Positions 26,812-34,221 of a stretch of DNA of 64,000 nt are shown here, in pieces. This stretch comes from an uncultured Acetatifactor sp. (GTDB taxonomy: Bacteria; Bacillota; Clostridia; Lachnospirales; Lachnospiraceae): positions 29,315 through 93,314 of the forward strand of contig CAJTPH010000010.1 of NCBI GenBank assembly GCA_910578215.1, written 5' to 3'. Every line of letters starts with the position of its first letter. Position 1 is the stretch's first letter. Below the pieces are notes generated by a model. The model did not search any database and had not been told where the DNA came from. It worked only from the letters and a program-made list of their open reading frames with translations. The position numbers and the translations under genes were made by a program.

Positions 26812-27519
26812 TCATAATAATGCGTGTATTTGTTTTGCCAGCAACATATCGCTTACACAATCCACTTCCGTCCACTTATATTCGCTGATATCTTTATAAT
26901 ATAGATTGAAGTCCTCATTAAAAATCATTTGTACCAGGGCATTCTCATACCACTGGTCGTACATACCATTCCCCACCATCTGTTCCACGCACTGCCTTAA
27001 CCGCATAGCAGATTCTCTATCCAGCTTTGTAATTCCCGCATATTCCCCGTAATAATCCTCTAATTCCTTGCTCATTACAAGAATTCTTCCATTATTGACC
27101 TGCACGTTATAATCCCCGGAATTTTTTATGCTGCTGTCAATCAGAACCTCCGGTCTATCCACCCTGCAGCATACATAATCCCTGACAAGCTTTTCTTCTA
27201 CCACAATATCTCCGTTAATGATCGTTACATTATCACTCTCCAGGCAATTTCTAGCGAACCAAAGTGAAGCAATGGAATTCGTAACTTCGTAAAACGGGTT
27301 ATACAAAAATTGTACCCCTGAAACTTCCTCCATGATTTTCTCACACATAAACCCGACCACTACAATAATCTCCGCTTCCGCATCATATTTTTTTATCAGA
27401 GATACCATGCGTTTTAAAATACTGGTATCCTTATCAAGCTTATATAAAGATTTAGGATAACTTAACGTTAGTGGATGCAGTCTTGAGCCCTTCCCGGCCA
27501 TTAAAAAAATATACTTCAT
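26812..27519 (-). CDS. LicC/PntC-like nucleotidyltransferase (second copy)
   Basis: Nucleotidyltransferase of 235 residues: YIFLMAGKGSRLHPLT, SYPKSLYKLD, YNPFYEVTNSIASLW, TIINGDIVV and a late EVDCVSDMLLA. The NPFYEVTNSIASL stretch is typical of phosphocholine/AEP cytidylyltransferases, which activate phosphorylated small molecules with CTP. It differs clearly from the copy at 16136 and is coupled to a glycerophosphotransferase rather than to the phosphonate genes. It may therefore activate another compound such as phosphocholine or a phospho-polyol. Start is placed at ATG 27519, 12 bases after the DUF2284 stop with AAAGGA upstream. Confidence 0.8.
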   Translation of the reverse strand: MKYIFLMAGKGSRLHPLTLSYPKSLYKLDKDTSILKRMVSLIKKYDAEAEIIVVVGFMCEKIMEEVSGVQFLYNPFYEVTNSIASLWFARNCLESDNVTIINGDIVVEEKLVRDYVCCRVDRPEVLIDSSIKNSGDYNVQVNNGRILVMSKELEDYYGEYAGITKLDRESAMRLRQCVEQMVGNGMYDQWYENALVQMIFNEDFNLYYKDISEYKWTEVDCVSDMLLAKQIHALL

Positions 27520-27533
27520 ATATTTGCTGTCCT

Positions 27534-28091
27534 TTACCACAATAATAATCCAATTCTCATCATGTATTCCTTCGGCGGAAAACCTATATCAATACCGCAG
27601 TTCGCCGCGCTTTTAACCACATTAATTCCCAATGCTTCGACTGGTATCCTTGCCATATAAGGATTTACACATTTGTCCGATGCACATCCGTTCTTACACA
27701 ATTTACAGGAACCGCCTATAAAAGATAATGCTGTTGAATTATTGTGATCCCAAAGCCATTTTTCACATTCCAGCAATGCTCTATGTAATTGCACGGATGA
27801 ATCATTTCGCACAGTATCATAGTCACTGTCAGTCAAACTCATCTTTAAATAGACAAAGGCCGCATTGTCAAATTCACCCAGCATTTTTATATAATCTATT
27901 TTCGGAATTTTAGGCGAACACTTCCAACTCACATTGTATTTCCCGCAATAAAAACAGTTCATTTTAACCCGTTCTTCAAAAATCAGGTCTGAAGCTTTGA
28001 TGTTTTTCCCCTGTACTTGGTAACCCTTCTCGTTGCAAAATAGAATCATATCTACCAACTCATTGTTTTGCAATTCCTTGTTATCTTCCAT
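27534..28091 (-). CDS. DUF2284 family predicted metal-binding protein
   Basis: Cys-rich protein of about 185 residues: MNCFYCGKYNVSWKCSPKIP near the front and GSCKLCKNGCASDKCVNPYM near the end, with a final NCGIDIGFP. This is the layout of DUF2284, a family of predicted metal (possibly Fe-S) binding proteins of unknown function. I have no basis for a reaction. It is the first gene of the transcription unit that follows leader element A and is coupled to the LicC-like gene, so it may act on the same small molecule. ATG 28091 has AGAGG nine bases before; the ORF's earlier ATG at 28124 lies inside a short hairpin. Confidence 0.75.
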   Translation of the reverse strand: MEDNKELQNNELVDMILFCNEKGYQVQGKNIKASDLIFEERVKMNCFYCGKYNVSWKCSPKIPKIDYIKMLGEFDNAAFVYLKMSLTDSDYDTVRNDSSVQLHRALLECEKWLWDHNNSTALSFIGGSCKLCKNGCASDKCVNPYMARIPVEALGINVVKSAANCGIDIGFPPKEYMMRIGLLLW

Positions 28092-28134
28092 TTGCATATA
28101 CCTCTGATGGCTTTTCAAAAGCATCTGTTATATT

Positions 28135-28232
28135 AAAAAAGGCCATTGCACCAGGCAATGACCCTCACAGTCGATAATATACTTTGCCTCCCTGCATCCT
28201 TGTGCGCTTTATCCAAAAGCTCCTATATATAG
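28135..28232 (-). promoter_or_regulatory. Structured leader element A with terminator-like hairpin
   Basis: Read on the minus strand: a small hairpin (GCTTT-TGGAT-AAAGC), a conserved GGAGGCAAAG box, and a nine-pair hairpin GGTCATTGC-CTGGT-GCAATGGCC (one G-T pair) followed by six T at 28135-28140. It precedes the DUF2284 gene start by about 45 bases. A second copy is at 33042-33150 with compensating differences in its stems. The hairpin plus T-run is an intrinsic terminator pattern. The GGCAA of the conserved box can pair with TTGCC of the terminator stem, which would allow an antiterminator. It is either an attenuator of the downstream genes or simply the terminator of the GDPD unit; the conserved upstream part favours regulation. 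Confidence 0.6.
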
Positions 28233-28308
28233 ATCGTCAATTTCTCATAATTCATTAGTTGAAGTACCGCATTCCGGTTGTCCACGAATTATACCCTGCG
28301 CCGCATAA

Positions 28309-29058
28309 TTACTCCAAATATGCTTCCGGCTCATTCAGGATAATATCCGTAATTCCCCGTTCCTCAAGGGAGCCAAAATCAAGTTTTGTCCCTGTGGGCC
28401 TTTCCGGATACAAATGTCCTGACATCCAGGCCCGCACCGTATACCCTTCCAATTCCTGCGCCGTCAGGTCAATACCCTTCCAGAACGGGTGGAGTGCGAG
28501 CGCCCCGCAGCCGCCTTTGGACTTATACATACAGTCAGAAACCCTGCTGTCTAATATTCCAAGCTCCATGTCAGGAAGCAACTCCTTCATTTTCTTAAGC
28601 GATCTGGCGTAAAAACTGGAAAAGACCACGGAATCCTGCAGCCCTCTTCTCTGTACCAAATCAACTATCTTTTCTTCCATGCCTTCATACAGCCAAGCAC
28701 TGTTTTTCAGTTCTATATTCAATTTCAGTGTCGGACCTGCATCCCCCATTTGATTTTTCAGGCGGGGGGCAAGCAAATCAAAAACCTCAGCTATGGTCGG
28801 AATCTGCTGTACCGGGTGATCATCCGCATAAATATGCAGCTTCCTTATCTGAGACAGAGTATAGTCCCGCACATATCCCTGTCCTTCGGTTGTCCGATCC
28901 ACTCTTTCATCATGAATAACAACAATTTCTCCATCCCTTGTCAGCTGAATATCCAGTTCTATTCCCGTCAGATTCTTAATAGCAGCCGCCTTCTCAAACG
29001 CCAGCAGCGTATTTTCCGGATATCTTAGACTGCATCCCCTGTGTGCCCAAACCTTCAT
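28309..29058 (-). CDS. Glycerophosphodiester phosphodiesterase family protein
   Basis: GDPD fold of 249 residues: VWAHRGCSLRYPENTLLAFE, TGIELDIQLTRDGEIVVIHD (the E-x-D and HD metal ligands), NIELKN and a late IILNEPEAYLE. No signal peptide or lipobox, so it works in the cytoplasm. Members hydrolyse glycerophosphodiesters to glycerol-3-phosphate. Its start overlaps the stop of the TagD fusion gene as ATGA. Release of glycerol-3-phosphate next to a CDP-glycerol-forming enzyme suggests precursor supply or recycling, but it could also trim the finished polymer. Confidence 0.9.
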   Translation of the reverse strand: MKVWAHRGCSLRYPENTLLAFEKAAAIKNLTGIELDIQLTRDGEIVVIHDERVDRTTEGQGYVRDYTLSQIRKLHIYADDHPVQQIPTIAEVFDLLAPRLKNQMGDAGPTLKLNIELKNSAWLYEGMEEKIVDLVQRRGLQDSVVFSSFYARSLKKMKELLPDMELGILDSRVSDCMYKSKGGCGALALHPFWKGIDLTAQELEGYTVRAWMSGHLYPERPTGTKLDFGSLEERGITDIILNEPEAYLE

Positions 29059-30392
29059 AGCCTGTTCTCCGTCTTCATAAATTGCTCCATAATGTCCGCC
29101 AAAGCCACAGACTCGCCGCGGGTCAATTTAAATTCACTGCTACTGCTCCCCCTAATCATTGACAGGAAATCACTTATTTCATAGCGCAGCCCATCGCCGA
29201 GGAAGGTTTCCGAATATTTGTCCACCTTTCCCGCATCCTCATAATGCACTTCAAAATAAGAAGTCTTCCACCATGGTGCTTCGGCAACGATATACCCTTT
29301 TGTTCCGGCTATCAGCAGCCTGCCCTCGGATTTTACGCCGAGCCCGCATGTAGCAGTTGCAATTCCCGTAGGATAATTTAAAGAAACCTTTGTAAAAATA
29401 TCCAGACCGTTTTCACCCTGTATGGTATCAAACCGAATAGATGTATAATCTTTTCCAAAAATCTTTAATATGGGAAGCATAACATAGCTGCCAAGTTCTG
29501 TAAAACTGCCTCCGTATATCCTGTCATTTAACTCTCTGCCGCCCTTCTTTTCCAGCTTTGTAAAGCAGGCCTCCACATTCCGTACACTGCCGATAATACC
29601 GCTGCAGGCAATTCCCAAAAGCTTATGAAACCCCGGACAATATGCCGTCTTAATGCCCTCAAACAAAATCAGGTTTTTCTCTCCGGCATATGCAAATAAT
29701 TCCTCCGCCTGCGCCTTGCACAGTACCATGGGTTTCTCGCAAAGAACATGTTTGCCATGTTCCAATGCCGACCTTATATATCCATAATGAGTATCATGGG
29801 GCGAGGCAATGTACACCACATCCACTGCACTGAAAAAGTCCTCCATATTTTCATATGGGGTGATCTCCCACCTGTCAGCAAACCTGAGTGCACTATCCTT
29901 ATGCGGGTTATATACTCCCTGCGTACTGACTCCGCTGACAAGCCTTGCCTCAGGAATAAACCGTTCCGCAATCCTTCCTGTACCAATGATGCCGATTCTT
30001 TGAATTGGACTGTTTTTTTCACGCAACATAGTGCTGGAAATATTCTTCGTCCGCTCCAGATAGACTACCTTACAACAATCTTTTAGGTAGTCAAATGCCC
30101 CCATCCAGTCGGAACCGATTGCAAAAATATCCACATGAAATTTACGTATATCATTTATCTTCTGACCCTGAGATTCCTCTATAATAATTTCATCGGCAAA
30201 ACCGGTTTTTTTTACGTTTTCAATACGTGTCACCAAAGAATCCACCACATTCAGCTTTCCCCGAGCCTTGTCGTATGCCTCCGTGGTTACTCCCACAATC
30301 AGATAATCGCCCAATTCCTTCGCCCGCTTCAGCAGTCTGTAATGTCCCTCGTGAAAAAGGTCAAATGTACCATATGTAATTATCTTTGTCAT
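29055..30392 (-). CDS. TagD-like cytidylyltransferase fused to a Gfo/Idh/MocA oxidoreductase
   Basis: Residues 1-130 are a glycerol-3-phosphate cytidylyltransferase-type domain: ITYGTFDLFHEGHYRLLKRA (HxGH motif), then GVTTEAYDKARGK and the late ISSTMLR. Residues 132-445 are an NAD(P)-dependent Gfo/Idh/MocA dehydrogenase: RIGIIGTGRIAERFIPEA, VYIASPHDTHYGYIRSAL and HVLCEKPMVL with the conserved EKP lysine. A single polypeptide could thus oxidise or reduce a polyol or sugar and activate its phosphate as the CDP derivative. It overlaps its neighbours on both sides by four bases. The substrate may be glycerol-3-phosphate or a less common polyol such as a tetritol or pentitol phosphate. Confidence 0.88.
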   Translation of the reverse strand: MTKIITYGTFDLFHEGHYRLLKRAKELGDYLIVGVTTEAYDKARGKLNVVDSLVTRIENVKKTGFADEIIIEESQGQKINDIRKFHVDIFAIGSDWMGAFDYLKDCCKVVYLERTKNISSTMLREKNSPIQRIGIIGTGRIAERFIPEARLVSGVSTQGVYNPHKDSALRFADRWEITPYENMEDFFSAVDVVYIASPHDTHYGYIRSALEHGKHVLCEKPMVLCKAQAEELFAYAGEKNLILFEGIKTAYCPGFHKLLGIACSGIIGSVRNVEACFTKLEKKGGRELNDRIYGGSFTELGSYVMLPILKIFGKDYTSIRFDTIQGENGLDIFTKVSLNYPTGIATATCGLGVKSEGRLLIAGTKGYIVAEAPWWKTSYFEVHYEDAGKVDKYSETFLGDGLRYEISDFLSMIRGSSSSEFKLTRGESVALADIMEQFMKTENRL

Positions 30393-32956
30393 GTAATCTT
30401 TCCCTTCACAAAATTATGAACATTCATACCACAGGTTCCCTCTGTGTCCACATTTATTTTAGAAAATGCTTTCAGCTGCCTTTCCCTGTCAAATTGATTT
30501 CCAGTTATGCGACCGTCAAGAAGATTTTTTAAGGAATTGAATGCATTCTCATCCAGACAGTACTGCATCCACTCCGATTCCTCCATAAACCCTGCTTCAT
30601 TTGCCAGCAGATCGTCATAGTCAAACTCTATTTCTACCTCTTTGTATTCTCCAGTATCAATGTTGATCTCATAGAGTTTTCTTTCCGGAGCATACCATAT
30701 ACGGCAGTCCGCCTTTCCTCGCTGCGGATAGGTTATTACAAAACGGCCAATTCCTTGTGCCGCAAAATACCCGTTTCTGCCACAAGTTTTAAACTTCATG
30801 GGGGACTTCCATTCCTCCATTTGCCCTGTTTCCCTGTTCAAGGACAAATACATATTCCCCCAGCAGGGTGATAGGATTATATTCTCCCTGCTGCCTTCTC
30901 CGGAAAATGCTATGTTACTAAATGGTCTTTCCCCACACTCATACTCAAGGGGCCACTGAATAGACTTAAAACCCTGAGGAAAATTACTGTACTCCCTTAT
31001 GTTTCCCGTTTTGGGATTCCAGCAGGTAAGTGTCATTCCGTTCAAAGGCAGAAGCCACAGATTATCTCCCTCCGTCAAGATTACCTGAGTTCCCAGATTG
31101 CACCCGGAATTGCTGCTGAGACTTCTGGCCTTGAAGGTATTCATGTCCATAAATACAAACTCATTATCCACCGGTGAGGCAAACACCAATTCTGTTTTGT
31201 ATATGCCTATGCCGCCTGCACGCCATTCACCCTCTACATTCCTCACATTGAATCGGTTGATTCCATCCACGTAGCAAAGTTCTTCTGTGTCTATGTTAAA
31301 TCTGATAAAATATGGATACCTAAACGGAAATAAAAATATATATTTTTCGGCATACCAATAACCGAAAAAAGCTCCTTTCTGCGAAATTGGCTCCTTAAAG
31401 TCAATCCTCCTGATTTTCTTATCCTTAATAATCAGCAGATGCTGTGCATTACCCGGCAGCACATATATCCTGTCATTTATTTCCAATGCTCCTCTGTAAT
31501 ATCCGCCCTCGGAATACCCTGTCTCCAGGTCCATATAAAATTTGTAATGGTAATCGTTCTTCTCCGAATACCACAACTGGTTATTCCCGGTTACCTGATA
31601 TCTGTCATCCCCCCAGACGTCAAATTGAGGATTGATCCTTTCTCCCCTCCAGTCGTCCTTCTCCGGCAGCGTATGAATATTGTTGTTAAGAATAAATAAC
31701 GGTTTTCCGGCCACTCCAAATAACGAGGTGACAGATGTCCCCGAATCTCCTATATAGATATCCGAAAGGGCTATCGTGTTTTCTATATCCGTCGTCTCGT
31801 CCAGTATCCCTATATTTTCCTCCACAAACTCCTTTTTCAACGCATCAAACTGCGGCTTATACATGCCTCTCATTGAACTGAAGGTGGATTCCAGAAGCGG
31901 GTGAGGGCGCCATATAAGGCATGCGTCCTCCCGTCCCTTAAAGATGTCAAAAACATATCTCATCTTCTTTAAAAAAGCTTCCGTATTCGCCAGCATTCCG
32001 CCGATACTGGTATTATAGAAGTACACTTTACTATTCTTCATCCTCTCCAGCTGCGATTTGCTCAATTTCCATTCCGCAGGAGGTTCCGGAGGATTCTGAC
32101 ACTTATGTATAACGCGGTCAAACTTGGGAGAACCCATGGGCAGAAACTTGTTGTCCGGCAGCCTTTTGTCAAAAAACTTCCTGTAGTCCTCAGACTGAAT
32201 CACAATATAATCCGCATTGATATATGCCGGGCACAGCGACTGCCCCTCGCTCATCCCGCCTGCTGTGGCATAATACGGAATATAGACAAGACAGTCCGTA
32301 TACCTTTTTAGATTATCCGAATAAAATCTGGGATGAACGCTTGTGACATAATTGCAGCTATCATAGGGATTATGTATAAAAATTGCGTCCGGCTTTCTTT
32401 CCTCAAACTGATAGCTTTGCCAGTCTATCACCTGAATGTTATCGGGATAATCTAATCCTTCGTAATGCATTTTCCCCATGCTGCCGTCCGGATTCTTCTC
32501 GTAATAGGGGATAGGAACACAATAAGCATCACAGTCAGGGTCTGCCTTTGCAGCCAGGTATACGCTCTCCAGGCTGTCCCACATTGCAGCCTTATACGGC
32601 AGGAATACGATCTCGTTCCTCACACGAATATCATTTCTAACGCTGTTTTCCACTCTCAGCAAATGCTTTTTCAGGGTCTTACAAACCTTGTTCACATTGA
32701 TTCCGGCATTGTCAGCTCCTTCATAAGCTTGGAACAGCGCTTCACAATAGCTTTCCAGGTGTGACACCGTCACATGCCCTTCACCCTCCAGTCTCTCAAT
32801 ATTCTCTCCCAAAGAAACCGCAAAGTCCTGACACTCGCTAAGCATATTCCGCACCAGGGCAGTATTGTTCTTATTTAATGCCTCTCTTATTTCCTCATGA
32901 GCCTGATGCAGGCTGTCCACACAGCCCAGCACCTCCTGTTTCTGTGCTTTCCTCAT
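30389..32956 (-). CDS. GT-B/CDP-glycerol transferase-like domain fused to a beta-propeller-like region
   Basis: An 855-residue protein in three parts. The first 105 residues are helical. Residues 110-430 resemble Glyphos_transf/GT-B proteins: IFIHNPYDSCNYVTSVHP, YIPYYATAGG, FLPMGSPKFDRV, IWRPHPLLEST and ALSDIYIGDSGTSVTSLFGV. From about residue 470 the chain is rich in Trp, Tyr and Gly and repeats a motif of the form DxxTGxxxx at intervals of 40-70 residues (MDLETGYSEG, FNIDTEELCY, WNPKTGNIRE, LNRETGQMEE, INIDTGEYKE). This looks like a six- or so bladed propeller. No signal peptide. It overlaps the TagD fusion gene by ATGA and follows leader element B. TTG at 32968 is an alternative start. Confidence 0.7.
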   Translation of the reverse strand: MRKAQKQEVLGCVDSLHQAHEEIREALNKNNTALVRNMLSECQDFAVSLGENIERLEGEGHVTVSHLESYCEALFQAYEGADNAGINVNKVCKTLKKHLLRVENSVRNDIRVRNEIVFLPYKAAMWDSLESVYLAAKADPDCDAYCVPIPYYEKNPDGSMGKMHYEGLDYPDNIQVIDWQSYQFEERKPDAIFIHNPYDSCNYVTSVHPRFYSDNLKRYTDCLVYIPYYATAGGMSEGQSLCPAYINADYIVIQSEDYRKFFDKRLPDNKFLPMGSPKFDRVIHKCQNPPEPPAEWKLSKSQLERMKNSKVYFYNTSIGGMLANTEAFLKKMRYVFDIFKGREDACLIWRPHPLLESTFSSMRGMYKPQFDALKKEFVEENIGILDETTDIENTIALSDIYIGDSGTSVTSLFGVAGKPLFILNNNIHTLPEKDDWRGERINPQFDVWGDDRYQVTGNNQLWYSEKNDYHYKFYMDLETGYSEGGYYRGALEINDRIYVLPGNAQHLLIIKDKKIRRIDFKEPISQKGAFFGYWYAEKYIFLFPFRYPYFIRFNIDTEELCYVDGINRFNVRNVEGEWRAGGIGIYKTELVFASPVDNEFVFMDMNTFKARSLSSNSGCNLGTQVILTEGDNLWLLPLNGMTLTCWNPKTGNIREYSNFPQGFKSIQWPLEYECGERPFSNIAFSGEGSRENIILSPCWGNMYLSLNRETGQMEEWKSPMKFKTCGRNGYFAAQGIGRFVITYPQRGKADCRIWYAPERKLYEINIDTGEYKEVEIEFDYDDLLANEAGFMEESEWMQYCLDENAFNSLKNLLDGRITGNQFDRERQLKAFSKINVDTEGTCGMNVHNFVKGKIT

Positions 32957-33041
32957 CTTACAATCCAATCCGTTTCTATATTCATATCAGTTATTCAAGT
33001 ATGTAAACTGCTTAATAACCTCACTTTTTCAGGGCGTCAAA

Positions 33042-33150
33042 ATAAGGGCCATTGCACCCGGCAATGACCCTTACAGTCGTAAAATATCCTTTGCCTCCAT
33101 GCAATCCTGTATGCTTTTCCAAAAGCATTGACTATAATTATTATCGACAT
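33042..33150 (-). promoter_or_regulatory. Structured leader element B with terminator-like hairpin
   Basis: Second copy of the element at 28135-28232. On the minus strand: hairpin ATGCTTTT-GG-AAAAGCAT (perfect eight pairs), stem TACAG/CTGTA enclosing the conserved GGAGGCAAAG box, then hairpin GGGTCATTGCC-GGG-TGCAATGGCCC followed by TTATTTT. Compared with copy A the stem ends change together (T-A here, C-G there), which supports folding as RNA. It lies between a promoter at 33201-33229 and the 855-residue fusion gene, which is the position of a transcription attenuator. I do not recognise a known riboswitch class. Confidence 0.6.
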
Positions 33151-33200
33151 ATCTCCGTAAACTTTTAACGGATAGCTTTATGTCATTCTTCTGTGTCAAC

Positions 33201-33229
33201 ATTGTACCATACAAATTCTATTTTGTATA
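33201..33229 (-). promoter_or_regulatory. SigA-type extended -10 promoter
   Basis: On the minus strand: TATACA, 17 bases, TGGTACAAT. The -10 is a five-of-six match with an extended TG; the -35 is weak (four of six). The bases just after it, GTTGACACAGAAG, recur after two other TATAAT-like boxes near the right end of the window (63856-63879 and 63927-63950). Confidence 0.5.
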
Positions 33230-33290
33230 TAAGCACTCTTTGCCATTTTTCTCGGATGTACTGCACACAAGGCACAATTTTCCAATTCAA

Positions 33291-34178
33291 CTACACCTCT
33301 CTTGTGGTCGGATTGACGACAACGGATCTTCGGGTGTTCAGCAAGGCCGCCAGGTAACAGAAAGCGCTTCCGGACATGATCATCGCCTCGCACCGGCTCA
33401 TGAGCTGCATATCGATATAGCAGCGTTCCCCAATATTTCCGTCAATAAAGTGCACTCTCCTGAAATTCCGGAATCCCATGGTCTCCCGGTTATCCCTGCA
33501 CCACGCCATATCGTCGGAAAACACAAACAGCTCCCAGTTTGTCCCGCAGCTTTCCAGGAAACGGTCGACCAGCTCTGCGTAGATTTCCGGTGCAAGCGCC
33601 CACCCCAGCCCCACATAATCGCCCCTTCTGATATGGACGGACACCGACCTGCTTCCCTGAATCCTGTTCAGGCGCTCCCGGTTTATTTCATCCGGTATCT
33701 CAGGAAAGGTAAATTCTTTCAGAAATATCTCTTTGTACTCATTAAACCAGCCCTTGTTGATCCAGTAACCGTCATAATAGACATTCCCTTCCATTTTCAG
33801 CACCCAAGGAATATAATCATTGCCGGGGACATATCTTGTCTCTCCGTCAAAGGGATTGAAATTTCGGACAGCCTTGTGCCCCTCAAATACCGCATAAGTA
33901 CTGATTCCGTTCTCACACAGAATCGTGGGAACGCTTTTACCCTTCCGCCGTTCCTCGAGAATAAAATTCCAGACCTCCTCATCAAAGCACTGGCTCAGCA
34001 TATGGGGTTTAATGCCGAATACCTTCTCCAGCTCATAGCCGTTATGAACCGTATGCAGTGCAAAGTAAGTATCATCCATGTACATACTTTCGCCCGGACA
34101 GGCAAGCTCATAATATCTGGCAAATATATACTGGAAAGCCTGATTTGCCAGACCGCCGTTTAAAAATTGTATTTTCAT
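33291..34178 (-). CDS. GT11 family alpha-1,2-fucosyltransferase-like protein
   Basis: Full-length GT11 protein of 295 residues. It has the family opening FLNGGLANQAFQYIFARYYE, the central GDP-fucose-binding VSVHIRRGDYVGL, LFVFSDDMAWCR, and the late DMQLMSRCEAMIMSGSAFCY. Bacterial members add fucose in alpha-1,2 linkage from GDP-fucose. No GDP-fucose synthesis genes are in the window, so donor supply would come from elsewhere and the sugar could differ. It lies downstream of the GT2-TPR/flagellin pair in the same direction, 43 bases after that stop, suggesting it finishes the same glycan. GGAAAGG precedes the ATG. Confidence 0.88.
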   Translation of the reverse strand: MKIQFLNGGLANQAFQYIFARYYELACPGESMYMDDTYFALHTVHNGYELEKVFGIKPHMLSQCFDEEVWNFILEERRKGKSVPTILCENGISTYAVFEGHKAVRNFNPFDGETRYVPGNDYIPWVLKMEGNVYYDGYWINKGWFNEYKEIFLKEFTFPEIPDEINRERLNRIQGSRSVSVHIRRGDYVGLGWALAPEIYAELVDRFLESCGTNWELFVFSDDMAWCRDNRETMGFRNFRRVHFIDGNIGERCYIDMQLMSRCEAMIMSGSAFCYLAALLNTRRSVVVNPTTREV

Positions 34179-34221
34179 ACAAGTAGCCTTTCCATTTTAT
34201 GTCAACACCTATGAGACATCC

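Larger units (their letters stand above)
32957..33290. other. Long intergenic region holding a promoter and leader element B
   Basis: This 334-base stretch has no convincing gene. On the minus strand it contains, in order, an AT-rich part after the fucosyltransferase stop, a SigA-like extended -10 promoter (33201-33229), a GTTGACACA box just downstream of it, the conserved leader element B, and about 85 bases leading to the start of the 855-residue fusion gene. The layout implies that a new transcript starts here and runs leftwards through the glycan island. Confidence 0.6.

Noticed and set aside
28135..33150. c-di-GMP-I (GEMM), glycine, THF or other common riboswitch
   Set aside because: GGAGGCAAAG and the ATTGCA stretch look superficially GEMM-like, but the tetraloop-receptor layout and conserved core of that class are absent.
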